Of a stretch of 64,000 nucleotides of DNA, positions 23,581 to 35,811 are shown in pieces; within the stretch, counting starts at the first letter, position 1; every line of letters begins with the position of its first letter. A model generated the notes under the pieces. The model was not told where the DNA came from. It saw only the letters and a program-made list of their open reading frames with translations, and made no database searches. The DNA is from Pseudorasbora parva. Lineage: Eukaryota; Chordata; Actinopteri; Cypriniformes; Gobionidae. Made by a program: the position numbers and the translations under genes. The stretch covers positions 20,689,207-20,753,206 of the forward strand of contig NC_090183.1 in assembly GCF_024679245.1 (NCBI RefSeq). The letters run 5' to 3'.

Positions 23581-24333
23581 TAGGGATGAACGATTTTGGA
23601 TTTTGCCGATATCCAATATGCCGATATTTTTCAACTCATTTTGACAGATACTAATATTCATTTATTTTTCCCTTTGTCTGGAAACAACAACATTTTGAGC
23701 AAATAATTTTTTTTTTCATTCTGGTTTCAGATATCTGAGGTCTCCTTAACTAAAATGATTCTTGTTAAAGTAAAAAATAAATAAAAATTCTAGTTATTTT
23801 AGGGCTCCTAAATCAGTCGCTTCAGGAATACTTTTAATCATCCACTTCATAAAATTGTATTACAGATTAAAAAACTGTATATAAAAGTTTAATTTGCAAG
23901 TGTCATGCTTGTGATCTATGATTTATTCAGAAAAAAAGTAACTCCAAGTTTTTTGTGTATTCTTTTTTTTAATTGTATTACTTAAACAACAGTGTCCCAC
24001 TACATATATATAACATCCTAACGGCCGGCACTAGAACTTGGAGGAGGCTTCTGCTGCTGTTGAGGCTGCTATGCCTGCACGTGCTATAGTGGGAAGTCTC
24101 TGTTGACAGTCATGTTCTTCTGTTCGTGCATTCACAAATTCAAGGCAGCATTTAAAAACTGTCAAGATAAATCACTTTACATGCAATGTATTTGCTTGTT
24201 TTTGCTTGTTAACATACAAGTTCACTTCAAGACTGACCACACTGCTGACATGATATTTTTGATATAGCCCTCCTTCCACATGTAAGTTATTGCAGGCACA
24301 TATCATATCAACACGTTATCATATCGGCAAGGC

Positions 24334-24926
24334 TGTTAACATGTTATCTCCCCTCTACACTGTTCATTACGGTGAACGTGCTTCTACACTGTTGAATACG
24401 GCACGGTGTGTGTTGGAAATTTTCTTCTTGCAAAAATCATTTCCCAAAGATCATTTGATTTCAGAAAGATTTGATTCAAATTAACAAAGCCGAGTTTCCC
24501 CTGCAGGAGACAACTCCAGTTCTTTGGTTTACCTAGCATATATACATAGCTGCTTTCCCAGAATGGTAACAACCTTCAGCTAGTTTTCCAGTTGGTTTCC
24601 TAGCTCATACGTCACAACATTCCAAGATCTTTTTCCGTCCATCATGTATCTTCTATATGTCATTTTCAAGCACATTGTCAACGTCCCCACGAACTTAATA
24701 CAGGGCAAACACAACCTCAGCAAACAGCCAATATCTAATAGTGTCTTATATACAGCTTATTTTACATTAAATTCAATAATAAAAATCTTCTACATGTGCC
24801 GGTAGGTTGGCGCATGAGCAGTGTGTTGAATCTGCGTGCAGGTGACGGTGATGGAAGTTGTGTAAAACTTTGCCGTGCACTGAATAAAGTTGTACGAACT
24901 ATAAACGTTGTTTATTTTGAGTAACA
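24334..24926 (+). repeat. Copia 5' LTR, interrupted
   Basis: It is homologous to the 3' LTR at 29462-29651. The two differ by a few substitutions (CGGTGAA/CAGTAAA), a short indel (CTGCGTGCAGGTGACGG present only here) and the 384-bp insertion at 24411-24794. Confidence 0.88.
24411..24794 (+). mobile_element. Solo LTR inside the Copia 5' LTR
   Basis: The 384-bp insertion begins TGTTGGAAAT and ends CTTCTACA (TG...CA). It is flanked by TGTG on both sides (24407-24410 and 24795-24798). The uninterrupted site is seen in the 3' LTR (GGTGTGCCGG). It contains AATAATAAAA near its end as a possible poly-A signal. TG/CA ends plus a 4-bp duplication fit a solo LTR; its family is unknown. Confidence 0.75.
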
Positions 24927-24942
24927 TGGTAGCAGAGGATGG
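24927..24942 (+). promoter_or_regulatory. Copia primer-binding site (initiator tRNA-Met)
   Basis: TGGTAGCAGAGGATGG begins at the base after the 5' LTR. It is complementary to the 3' end of initiator tRNA-Met, the usual primer for Copia minus-strand DNA synthesis. Confidence 0.88.
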
Positions 24943-24949
24943 TTAAAAG

Positions 24950-25228
24950 ATGGCAGCTAATTATAAAGTTCCGCCGAAGTTTGATGAAGCCAGGCCCTAC
25001 GAGTGTTGGAAGAATGAAGTTAATATCTGGATGCGGGTTACCAATCTCGATAAAAAGAAGCAAGCCCTTGCTGTCGTCTTGGGGCTTGAAGGGAGAGGCC
25101 GTGAAACAGCGATGGAAATACCTGCGGAAGATTTGGACAGTGATGACGGTATGGCAAAGTTCATTGCAAAGCTGGACGACGTGTTTCTTAAAGAGGAAAA
25201 AGATTGCGCGAATGAAGCCTATTCATAA
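24950..25228 (+). CDS. Copia gag N-terminal fragment
   Basis: The ATG lies 8 bases after the primer-binding site. The 92-residue product (MAANYKVPPKFDEARPYECW...) shows the Copia UBN2-type gag start: a short N-term, FxGxNYxxW-like ECWKNEVNIWM, then helices. A stop after CANEAYS (tcataat) cuts it short. Gag sequence continues in another frame at 25254-25730 (SVSMEDYIFDFEQRYNRIK), so the capsid gene is broken. In the intact element it would build the particle. Confidence 0.8.
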   Translation: MAANYKVPPKFDEARPYECWKNEVNIWMRVTNLDKKKQALAVVLGLEGRGRETAMEIPAEDLDSDDGMAKFIAKLDDVFLKEEKDCANEAYS

Positions 25229-28200
25229 TTTTATGGCATAACGAAAAATAGTTCAGTTTCAATGGAGGACTACATATTTGACTTTGAACAGCGTTACAAC
25301 AGGATAAAAAGTATAGTATGACGCTTCCTGATGCTGTACTGGCGTTTAAGCTGTTAGACACAGCCTGTCTCGACGATAAAAGCAGACAGCTAGCATTGAC
25401 GGCCTGCAACGAGTTGATGTTCTCCTCCATGAAGTCTGCTCTAAAAAGAATTTTCGGAGGGAAATCGACAGGCTCGTTGAACGGAATACAAGTGAACCAG
25501 GACGTAGCGTTTTTCACAGAACAAAGACCAAAAGGCAGGACAAGACGGAGAACAACTTTCCAAAGTGGACAACTAAAGTGTGGGGAGAAATGGCTGGAAA
25601 GCTATATTGAAGACCTCACCCAAGATCCATTGAGCCAGTTGATGCAAACAGAAACTCCCAGTTGCAGACCATTTCGATTTGGAGATGGGAATTTGGTAAA
25701 TTCCACAAAAAAATGTGAAACTGCCAGCTAAAATAGGACTGACGAAATGCCAAATTGAAACTGAAGTTGTCAAGGTTGACATTCCACTTCTGCTGAGTAA
25801 AACATCCCTGAAGAAGGCAGGGACCATTTTGGACATGGAAAAGGACAGCGCAGTGATGTTCAAGCAATCCATTCCTCTTGAATTTACTAGTTCTGGACAT
25901 TACTGTGTTGATATCAGAGACAAAGATACTAAAAAAGGTCAAGCTGACCTAGTCCTAACAGTGACAGAAAATATGCCTCCAGATGAGAAACGCAAAGTCC
26001 TTCTGAAGCTCCACAAACAGTTTGGTCATGCGTCGGCAGACAGGCGACAGAGACTTATTCACAGTTCAGGAAACAACGACAAAGAATGCTTTACTATTTT
26101 ACAACAAATAGTATCCGACTGTGAAATATGCCAAAAGTTCAAAAAGGCGAAGCCAAAACCTGCCGTGGGGCTACCCTTAGCTTAAGAATATAATGAGACT
26201 GTGGCAGTGGATCTGCACGAGTTGGAGCCAGGTGTGTGGTATCTTCACATTATCGACCACTTCACACGTTTCAGTGCTGGAAACATTGTTAAAACAAAGA
26301 AGTCATCTGAAATTGTCAACTCCTTCATTCACACTTGGATAAGTGTCCATGGCGCCCCCCAGAGGCTGTACAGTGACAATGGTGGAGAATTCAACAACGA
26401 AGAAATCAGAGACATGGCTGAAAACTTTAACATTGAGACAAAAAACAACAGCAGGATACAGTCCCTGGAGCAACGGGCTATTTGAAAGACATCGTCAAAC
26501 GCTCACTGAAATAATCCAGAAGGTCAAACGAGAAAATGGATGTGACTGGCATACTGCCCTTAACTGGGCCCTCATGGCCAAGAACAGTATGTTGAATGTT
26601 CATGGCTACAGTCCATATCAATTAGTGTTTGGACAGAATCCAAACCTTCCTTCTGTATTAGTTGACAAACTACCTGCTCTAGAAGGCACTACCATGAGTG
26701 CTAGAGTTGGAGAACACATTTCTGCGTTACATGCTTCTAGGAAAGCATTCACTGAAGCAGAGTCTTCTGAGCGGATAAGAAGGGCGCTACGCAAACAGCT
26801 CAGGCCCACAGATGACATGTATGTGACAGGAGACAAGGTATTTTACAAAAGAGTAGACTGTCCTGAGTGGAAGGGACCAGGGGTAGTTATTGGTCAAGAT
26901 GGAGCTGTTGTATTTGTAAGACATGGGGGGACTCTAGTTAGAGTACATCAATCCAGGCTCTGCAAAATAAACAGACATGATCAGGAATTACCGGATAAAC
27001 AAACTGTACAAGACAACAGTGAGACAGCAAGTGAAAAATTCAACTTAAACAATGGAGCAGAAAGCTCAGATGGTGAAGAAAACACAGACAGTGAACAGGA
27101 AAACATCAGCGACAATGAGGTGAATACAGGAGAAGTGGTTCATCCTAGTATGACACAAACTGAAACCGATCACAATGCTTGTGGTAACACCGTCTTTTCT
27201 GCTGGTGTAAAGTTAAAGACAGGGCAGATTGTAACATTTATGAAACAGGATGGTAGTAGTCTACAGAGAGCCAAGGTTTTGGGCAGAGCAGGCAAAGCCT
27301 CAGGAAAATACAAAAACTGGTTTAATTTGCAACATATTGAACCTGATGGACAAAAGGATCCAGTGGACTTGTCATGTGTTGATAATCTCAATATTGAATC
27401 AACTGATAGGGAGACTGATGTACTCATAACAAAAGACATTTCATTTGATGCAGCCAAACAGGAGGAAATTATGAATTGGAGCAAAAACAATGTTTTTGAG
27501 GAAGTTGATGATGCAGGTCAAAAGTGTGTCTCTACCAGATGGGTCTGTAGTCTCAAAGAAACTCCCAATGGCAATAGTTGTGGCTAAAGCACAACTTGTA
27601 GCCAGAGGTTTTGAAGAGCTTTATATCCACGAGCTGCAGAAAGACTCCCCAACCTGTGCTTCCGACTCTCTGATGCTATGGACTTTGTCACTATTAACGA
27701 TGTAGTTCATGTACATCAGCATATACACTGAAAACCTACAGCCTATTCGCCTGCAAGCAGCACGTGCTGTGCAGAGAGATGCCTCTCTTAATGAGACCGA
27801 AAAAGAGCAGCTTAGGTCAAAAATAGGACAGATATTGTGGGTTGCAAAACAAACCAGACCAGACATTGTTTGATGCAAGCAGCTTAGCGTCAAACATAAA
27901 AGATGCCACAGTCCAGTCTATTCATGAGACAAATAACGTCATTAGAAAGATTAAATCTGAAAAGGTGACTCAAGTTTCAGCATTTGGGAAACAATGATGC
28001 TCTGAACCTGATTGTTTTTCAGTGATGCTTCCCTTGGAAATCTCCCTGATGGGGGTACACAAGGGGGAACATTGATTGGTCTCATGGGAGAAGTTTTCTC
28101 CTCTCTGTTGGCAATCTAAGAGAATTCGACGTGTGGTGAGGAGTACTCTGGCAGGGGAGACACTTGCCCTATCGAATGGAATAGATAATGCTGTTTTTCT

Positions 28201-29290
28201 GGCTACCCTCTTTTCTGAGCTCACAACTGGAAATGCTGAGCTCAATACTCCTCCCTTGATCTGTGTTACGGACAATCCCTCTCTGTTTGATGCTCTTAAA
28301 GGGTTACTTCAGCGATTAGCATATGGCTTTGTATCAGTAGAAACCCTGGAGTATATTCAAATTATTGTGCTTTCCCCCCTCATATCTCCCTGAGACGAGA
28401 GATTTATGCATTTTATTTCTGGAAAAATTCCTCCTATGATGCAAATTGACGATTTTTGCATCATAGGAGGAATGCTTGCCCAGAGGCTAAAGACAACAGC
28501 CAGCAGAGGGAGCCATTTCCGCATGTTTTGAATCTGCGCATGGGGGATGGGAGATTGCACTCAGCTTGCAGGGACAGCTCAGCTTGCAGCTACAGGATCA
28601 TTTAAACGGAGCTATAGTGAGCAATGTAAGTCTTTTAACTTCTCAAATTCATTTCTATGAAAGTTAAGCTTGCAAAGGCATGAACTGAAACGCGCCACAC
28701 TGAACTCGCGTTGTGAATGTATGCCGCGAGTGTAGTCGCGATTACCTCAGCTCTCATCACTCGTGCAGTTAGTGCTCAGTGCTGTGATACTCGCGCAGTG
28801 ACTCACTCATCATATTGAACAGACACGTTCAGTTTTTAATTGTAGTGTCTTTTCTCTTCTCTAACTCAGTCACAGTAATGACGTTGGTGGCGTTGGGAAT
28901 GGCCTCACAGGGTTGGGAATCGCCTCACGAAGCATTCTGGGAATTGTAGTCTTTTATCTCCATGGGACAAAAATACAATTTTCTGTCTTTTCTCAGTCTA
29001 GAAGACACCAAATTCAAAAATAATTTCACATTTCTACTGCATTGATGACCCAGTTTAAATACAGATTCATCTTCCCAGCGCTGAAGTACCCCTTTAAGTC
29101 AACAAAACAGGTCACTGAGAAACAACTTCGACTGGAATTAAGCAGTATAAAAGAGCTCATACAGAATAAAGGAATAAAGAAGGAACTCTGGTCAGACACA
29201 AAAACTCAACTCGCTGATTGTCTTACCAAGAAGGGAGTGTCTGCTCTGTTGTTATTGAAAGCACTCAGTAAAGGACGGTGGTGCTATTGA
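25229..29290 (+). pseudogene. Copia pol: integrase, RT remnant, RNase H; multiply broken
   Basis: The protease region is not clear. The GAG-pre-integrase HHCC zinc site lies at about 26000-26140 (LHKQFGHAS ... CEICQKF). The integrase core runs from 26201 to about 26540 in two frames: HIIDHFTRFS, LYSDNGGEFNN and, after a frame change near 26450, GYSPWSNGLFERHRQT with the catalytic Glu. The integrase C-terminus and linker are intact to 27587. RT starts (VFEEVDDAGQKCVSTRWVCS, KAQLVARGFEE) but its centre with the YVDD site is deleted near 27700. RNase H follows (LRSKIGQILWVAKQTRPDIV; FSDASLGNLPDGGTQGGTLI) and is split at DALK by the TTAA element at 28300. It resumes at 29098 (STKQVTEKQLRLELSSIKEL) and ends KALSKGRWCY at 29290. 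Confidence 0.88.
28300..29093. mobile_element. TTAA-flanked DNA element, family 2
   Basis: Ends are AGGGTTACTTCAGCG and CGCTGAAGTACCCCT, with TTAA at 28296-28299 and 29094-29097. Removing the element and one TTAA restores the RNase H codons GAT GCT CTT AAG TCA ACA exactly, which proves a clean insertion into the Copia element. It is 794 bp and non-coding, with an internal inverted segment near 28430-28470 (CTCCTATGATGCA / TGCATCATAGGAG). Confidence 0.92.
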
Positions 29291-29461
29291 AAGTGTTCTG
29301 CTAAGGACTGTGGATACTAAGCTTAAAAAGGGTTACATTCGAAAAGACCGAACACTTGCAGTTTTATGTGCCACAACTATTTTGTTTGTGGTAACTTTTG
29401 ACTTTGTTATATATGGTTTATATATCAAATTATAATTTTTTTGTTTAAAGTATAGGGAGAT

Positions 29462-29651
29462 TGTTAACATGTTATCTCCCCTCTACACTGTTCATTACAG
29501 TAAACGTGCTTCTACACTGTTGAATACGGCACGGTGTGCCGGTAGGTTGGCGCATGAGCAGTGTGTTGAATGTGATGGAAGTTGTGTAAAACTTTGCCGT
29601 GCACTGAATAAAGTTGTACGAACTATAAACGACATGTTTATTTTGAGTAAC
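29462..29651 (+). repeat. Copia 3' LTR
   Basis: This uninterrupted 190-bp LTR gives the reference for the solo LTR insertion in the 5' copy. It has the same TG start and TTTTGAGTAAC end. Confidence 0.88.
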
Positions 29652-31282
29652 AAGGCATATCTGCATTTTTTTATATCGATTTGTATATTTTAAGTGTTTA
29701 TCGGCCAAATTTCCGATGTCGTGCTGATCATATTGTGTTATCCCTAGCCTCTTATTTAGAAAGTAAATTAGTCATCCATTTTAAACTGTTCATAGCCTGA
29801 GTTAATCCAAAGGAAGCATACTATGCATCCATTAAAGGGATAGTTCACCCAAAAAAATGTATTTGAAGTTTATCTGCTTACCCCCAGGGCATCCAAGATT
29901 TAGGTGTCTTTGTTTCTTCAGTAGAACACAAATGAAGAACCGAGTTTGGTTCTTACATGTCAACGGGGTGTAATTCTACGAGAGTAAAAAGAACATGCAC
30001 AGGGTTTAATTTATAGTTTGTGCATGTTTTTATTTATTTTTAATTTTTTTTACTATCATAAGCCCCATTCGCATAGGACTAGTATTATCTGGGGACCTGT
30101 GGTGATTTGTAATATTTGCAGAGAATGTCTGTGATCTTAATCCCATGCGAATCGGCCATGTCTGTAATTTGTAAAGTAAAAATTCCCCCGCAAATTACCT
30201 ACCATGTTTCGCCGAACACCGAGGTCCTGTGATGATGATAGTCCAGTGCGAATCGGATTCTCTGTGATTTGGCCAGGATTAAGTGGTTCGTATATCATTT
30301 TTGCAAGGTTTTTGTTTCCTGTGCTCATTTCTATCTTTATCTTTCACAAAGAATGGAGACTGCATTCATAATGTGCACCGTTGTGAATTCCCGCACGGAT
30401 ACAGTGCCTTGCGAAAGTATTCGGCCCCCTTGAACTTTACGACCTTTTGCCACATTTCAGGCTTCAAACATAATGATATAAAACTGTAATTTTTTGTGAA
30501 GAATCAACAACAAGTGGGACACAATCATGAAGTGGAACGAAATTTATTGGATATTTCAAACTTCTTTAACAAATCAAAAACTGAAAAATTGGGTGTGCAA
30601 AATTATTCGGCCCCCTTAAGTTAATAGTTTGTAGTGACACCTTTTGCTGCGATTGCAGCTGTAAGTCGCTTGGGGTATGTCTCTATCAGTTTTGCACATC
30701 AAGAGACTGAAATTTTTGCCCATTCCTCCTTGCAGAACAGCTCGAGCTCAGTGAGGTTAAATGGAGAGCTTTTGTGAACAGCAGTTTTCAGTTTTTTCCA
30801 CGGATTCTCGATTGGATTCAGGTCTGGACTTTGACTTGGCCATTCTAACACCTGGATATGTTTATTTTTGAACCATTCCATTGTAGATTTTGCTTTATGT
30901 TTTGGATCTTTGTCTTGTTGGAAGACAAATCTCCATCCCAGTCTCAGGTCTTTTGCAGACTCCATCAGGTTTTCTTCCAGAATGGTCCTGTATTTGGCTC
31001 CATCCATCTTCCCATCAATTTTAACCACCTTCCCTGTCCCTGCTGAAGAAAAGCAGGCCCAAACCATGATGCTGCCACCACCATGTTTGACAGTGGGGAT
31101 GGTGTGTTCAGGGTGATGCTTTTACGCCAAACATAACGTTTTGCATTGTTGCCAAAAAGTTCAATTTTGGTTTCATCTGACCAGAGCACCTTCTCTACAT
31201 GTTTGGTGTGTCTCCCAGGTGGCTTGTGGCCAGTGTTGGGAATGTTACTTTAAAAAAGTAATTAGTTATAGTTACTCACTAC

Positions 31283-32076
31283 TAGGGCTGCATGATTAAT
31301 TTAAATCGAACCACAATCGCGATTTGGCTTGTTTGCGATTATGAAAGCTCAAAGGCTGCGATTTTAATTAAATAAATAAATGCCCAGTGTGTTAGCGAAG
31401 AGCAGCTCTGTGATCAGGAGTAAACGCTGCTCCGTCTGAAAGACTGCGAGTTTGAGTCGCTTATAACGTGCGTTTGAAAAAGCAACACGAGCCAAACTAC
31501 AAACTAGTGAAGCATTCATAAACCTATTCAACAAAAGACAACGCTTAATGACATGTTTTACCTCACTTCATATCGTTAGTCGAGTGTTTGTGAGCTGATG
31601 TGGCTTCTCATCAGAGTGAGGCAGATGATGCGTTATTTTATAGCATTCTATCTCAATCAGCACTGCATTATAATACACTTTATTATAAAAATACCCTTGA
31701 TGGCTTGAAGAACTCAAATACACCATATTTTGCTGCAGTCGTGTTTATCGTCATCATGTTTAATCAAAGCGTCTCTATCTTCTGTTTACACCGCGTTAGC
31801 TTCACATCATCGATTTCCTGAAAACTAACATCAATTACTTCTCTGAGGCAAATGGGGCGTTTTCCGCTCGAGGGCGCACTCTGGCTTTAAGTATGAATTA
31901 AAAACTTTTGGGTAATCAATAATAAGAAACTTAATAAACTTAAAAAATTATAAATTTATTGGACAATCCATGTTTTTCTTCAATGTACAGGAGTTTTTTC
32001 CCCCCACAGTGGATGCACAAGAGGTTCATATTTCATATTAAAGATAGACTGTAAGAAATTGATATCACAGATAAAC

Positions 32077-32169
<93 letters not shown>

Positions 32170-32321
32170 CCTATATATATAAATCTTTTATTTTATTTTA
32201 TTACAATAACTCCTTAGGCTTAGACCTTTCTAATGTGTTTTAGTCATAGCCTGTCTGCATATTAATAGGTAACCCAGCAGTTTTTTTTTTTGTATAAAAT
32301 AAGTTTTCTGTAAAATATGAC

Positions 32322-32357
<36 letters not shown>

Positions 32358-32588
32358 TAGTATTATATTGTTATATTTATTCTGACATAATCTTTTTTAT
32401 TTGTAATTATGAAAATTGTAAGTGAAAATTATGAGTTATTGTAATGGTAATATTTCTTATTTTTAAAAATATTTTTAGCTGTAATAATAATCATAATAAT
32501 AATTATTAGTCACATTAATATAAAAACACAATGACTTTTTACCCAGAATAATTGCAATTATATATTTCCCCCAAATCGTGCAGCCCTA
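31283..32588. mobile_element. Nested hAT-type element (TAGGGCTGCA ends)
   Basis: Ends TAGGGCTGCATGAT and ATCGTGCAGCCCTA are flanked by exact 8-bp CTCACTAC (31275-31282 and 32589-32596). It is 1306 bp and non-coding, with internal CA (32079-32166) and AAT (about 32322-32357) microsatellites. Confidence 0.94.
32079..32166. repeat. (CA)n microsatellite
   Basis: About 44 CA dinucleotides inside the nested hAT-type element. Confidence 0.97.
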
Positions 32589-32859
32589 CTCACTACTTGT
32601 TCAAAAATGTTATTAACTGAATTACTCTATAATAAAAGTAACTCGTTACCAGGGAAAGTAACTATTTGCTTTACTGTAAAAAAAAAGAAAAAAAGTTGCT
32701 ATGTCATATAATTTTGATTTTTTTTAACCAGTTTTCACAAGTCAATTGAAATTAGTAGAACAGACAAGTGTTTATAACTTTTTTTAAATGTTCAAATATG
32801 TAAAATATCTGGGATGCCCCAATATTAAGTGTTAAATGAATGAAATGGACACTAAATAG

Positions 32860-33714
32860 TAGGGGTGTCCATCCCCGACTAAGGATTTACACATTCGAAT
32901 TAGAATTTTAGAATCTCTATGGTCGACCGATAGTCGAATCATCTATGCGTGTGTAAACCATAGACCGGAAAAAAATAAACGGTATAAACGGGTTGGGAAG
33001 GGCAGGACACTAATCAGCAGGAGGCTAAGACTATTTTTATTTTACTTTACACACGGCACACAGCCACCACTTTTAATAGAGTGATCAAAACTAGGCTACA
33101 CTACACATTCGTAAATTAACCATTCTCTCATAACATTTAAAAGCCGCGATCGTAACACAGAACATCACACAAATATATAAAAGAACATTTTGATAAATAA
33201 ACCAAAAAAAAAATCCTGCCTAGAGAGGAAAAGAACACTTCGAGTGCGTTTATATGCACGTTCTTAAGCCGATTGTGCCTAAAGGGGGTCGCACACCGGA
33301 CTGAAGCTCAGCGCAGTGTCTCAGTAATCTCACACCAGGCAGACGTGAACATACGCACCGCACGCAAGCTCAATTTTGAATTGACTTCTGACAGTAGAGC
33401 TGCACGATGAGTGTATCTTGTAGCACAGGGTGAAATCAGTATGTACTTTCACGATTTGAGGGAAATATGCATTTAATCGCCGCGGACAGGTGTCGAATGC
33501 CGCCATCGGTGTATGTGTTCGAATTTTAAAGGTGTGGCGCGTCCGGTGTGAAGCTCAGTGCCGCGACATGTCTATAACACTAATATTGAGCACCCCCATA
33601 TTGCCTAAAATGGTATGATCCTCGTTTCATAACACCCGCAAAGATTCGATCAGTGATCGAATCCGGTCCTGCATATCGATGCATCGAATCTTCGACTATT
33701 ATGGGTCACCCCTA
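32860..33714. mobile_element. Nested hAT-type element (TAGGGGTG ends)
   Basis: Ends TAGGGGTGTCC and GGTCACCCCTA are flanked by exact 8-bp CTAAATAG (32852-32859 and 33715-33722). It is 855 bp. Sub-terminal inverted blocks (TTCGAAT / ATTCGA-type) are visible, with no ORF of note. Confidence 0.93.
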
Positions 33715-34384
33715 CTAAATAGAATAAATTATTATTATAAAACATTGTACAATCAAATTCAATACATTATTGTAAATATCAGTAATATAGTGGAACAATA
33801 AAACAAAATAGATTGTTTAGAACTGTAATATTTATTGCACAGACCCCCAACTGGCCATCAAATAAATCTTAATAATTAATGATGGTCCTTAAGAAAAGTA
33901 TACAAAAAATAGAAAATAATAATAATAATAAATATATTAGCCTAATTTACATAGACTCTTTGTAGTGCACATTAAAATTCTAAAACTGTCACAAAACTGG
34001 TAGACATAGACTGTAGCCTGCTTGAAGTATTTTCTTCCTCACGAAAGTAAACAGTTTAACAAGAAGTGCTCTTAAGTTTTATTTGTATGGCGGGCTTACC
34101 CACTTTCTCACGAGAAAAACCTAGTTTTGGTTGCTTTAATGTCGTGGCTCTGTCTAATCCGGTAGCGAAGCTCACGTTAATCTATGCGTTCACCGACGTG
34201 GAGAGACTCTTTCTTCCTGGGCATAAGTTGCACGTTACATAAACATAATACCTTTCACCTCAACGAGGGAACAGTAATGCTTATACTTCCAGTTTGTGAA
34301 AGCTACCATTGAAGTCATTGGACATGATGTCGCTTTGACTCCTGATCGCTGGTCGCATGCACGCGTGCATGATGTAGGCTATGT

Positions 34385-34386
<2 letters not shown>

Positions 34387-34482
<96 letters not shown>
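34387..34482. repeat. (CA)n microsatellite
   Basis: Forty-eight CA dinucleotides in the right arm of the hAT element. Confidence 0.97.
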
Positions 34483-34483
<1 letters not shown>

Positions 34484-35471
34484 CTGCAGGTCCACTGACA
34501 GAGCGCGTCTGATCGGATGTAAACCGTTTCAGTGAGTAACGCGGCATTTTATTCTCAGTAACGATAACGGCGTTGTAACGGGGGAAACAGTAATTTGTTT
34601 GATTACTCGTTACTGAAAAAGTTAACGCCGTTAGTAACGCCGTTTATCTATAACGCCGTTATTCCCATCACTGCTTGTGGCCAACTTTAAACAACACTTT
34701 TTATGGATATCGTTAAGAAATGGCTTTCTTCTTGCCACTCTTCCATAAAGGCCAGATTTGTGCAGTTTACGACTGATTGTTGTCCTATGGACAGAGTCTC
34801 CCACCTCAGCTGTAGATCTCTGCAGTTCATCCAGAGTTATCATGGGCCTCTTGGCTGCATCTCTGATCAGTCTTCTCCTTGTATGAGCTGAAAGTTTAGA
34901 GGGACGGCCAGGTCTTGGTAGATTTGCAGTGGTCTGAAACTCCTTCCATTTCAATATTATCGCTTGCACAGTGCTCCTTGGGATGTTTAATGCTTGGGAA
35001 ATCTTTTTGTATCCAAACCCGGCTTTAAACTTCTCCACAACAGTATTTTGGACCTGCCTGGTGTGTTCCTTGTTCTTCATGATGCTCTCTGCGCTTTAAA
35101 CGGACCTCTGAGACTATCACAGTGCAGGTGCATTTATACGGAGACTTGATTACACAAAGGTGGATTCTATTTATCATCATTAGTCATGTAGGTCACCATT
35201 GGATCATTCAGAGATCCTCACTGAACTTCTGGAGAGAGTTTGCTGCACTGAAATTAAAGGGGCCGAATAATTTTGCACGCCCAATTTTTCAGTTCTTGAT
35301 TTGTTAAAAAAGTTTTAAATATCTAATAAATTTAATTCCACTTCATGATTGTGTCCCACTTTTTATTAAAAATTACAGTTTTATATCTTTAAGCCTTTTA
35401 CATGTTTGAAGCCTGAAATGTGGCAAAAGGTCGCAAAGTTAAAGGGTACCGAATACTTTCGCAAGGCACTG

Positions 35472-35811
35472 TACTTTCACTTTATAATTAATACCAATTT
35501 GTGAGCAAATTTCTTAAATGGTTTGTTTAATATTAATATATCAATACTATTCTTAATGAAAAACATAACAGAACAGTACAATGACAAGTCTGCTTAAATG
35601 GGCGCTTTTACATTTAGCTTTGAAACTGAATCTTCCACCGTATTGTCAGCTTCTCAGTCGCGATAAATGAAATTCCTGCTATCTGTGCTCAGTTCAGTTT
35701 TTAATTGTAGCATCTGTAGTCTAACTGAACAAATTTATTTTCATTACTATAAAACTATCAAACGATATCGATACATATGACTATGATACATCTCATCTAC
35801 ATCTATATATA
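35472..35811. other. Unassigned AT-rich sequence
   Basis: I see no gene. It lies between two Tc1 insertions and probably belongs to whatever element or intron hosted them. Confidence 0.4.

Larger units (their letters stand above)
24334..29651 (+). mobile_element. Copia-type LTR retrotransposon
   Basis: The 5' LTR is 24334-24926 (enlarged by a solo LTR) and the 3' LTR about 29462-29651. Both start TGTTAACATG and end TTTTGAGTAAC(A). Target duplication AAGGC lies at 24329-24333 and 29652-29656. The primer-binding site directly follows the 5' LTR, and a purine-rich tract (AGGGAGA) precedes the 3' LTR. The domain order gag, integrase, RT, RNase H is Copia order. The integrase type suggests the GalEa/Zeco group of teleosts. 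Confidence 0.9.
23581..29746. mobile_element. hAT-like non-autonomous element (split by Copia)
   Basis: The left end is TAGGGATGAACGA and the right end TGTTATCCCTA, with 8-bp near-identical flanks GCCTCTCA (23573-23580) and GCCTCTTA (29747-29754). After removal of the Copia insertion only about 850 bp remains (23581-24333 and 29652-29746). It is AT-rich and non-coding apart from polyT/polyA patches. The 8-bp duplication points to hAT. Confidence 0.8.
31231..34673. mobile_element. hAT element with two nested hAT elements
   Basis: Termini CAGTGTTGGGAAT and ATTCCCATCACTG lie between exact 8-bp duplications CTTGTGGC (31223-31230 and 34674-34681). The sub-terminal AAAGTAATTAGTTATAGTTA and GTTACTGAAAAAGTTAACG are typical of a large teleost hAT family. 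I see no transposase. Two hAT-type elements are inserted within it. Confidence 0.94.
30699..35080 (-). pseudogene. Tc1 transposase (DD34E), interrupted
   Basis: The N-terminal part (35080-34690) shows the paired-like DNA-binding domain (FGYKKISQALNIPRSTVQAI, LPRPGRPSKLSAHTRRRLIR). The C-terminal part (about 31190-30699) shows LWSDETKIELFGNN, a frame change near 31070, then MVWACFSSAGTGKVVKIDG, FQQDKDPKHKAKS and SPDLNPIENPW. There are 34 residues between the second Asp and the Glu. The 3.4-kb hAT insertion and the frameshift abolish function. Confidence 0.9.
30402..35471 (-). mobile_element. Tc1 element, DD34E, split by a hAT insertion
   Basis: The left end CAGTGCCTTGCGAAAGTATT and right end AATACTTTCGCAAGGCACTG are perfect inverted repeats. 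TA flanks both sides (30400-30401 and 35472-35473). Without the hAT insertion (31231-34673 plus duplicated site) it is about 1.62 kb, full length for Tc1. Confidence 0.95.

Noticed and set aside
30060..30270. Possible separate DNA element beginning AGCCCCATTCGCATAGGACT
   Set aside because: It looks like a repeat end, but I could not find its partner terminus or a target duplication.
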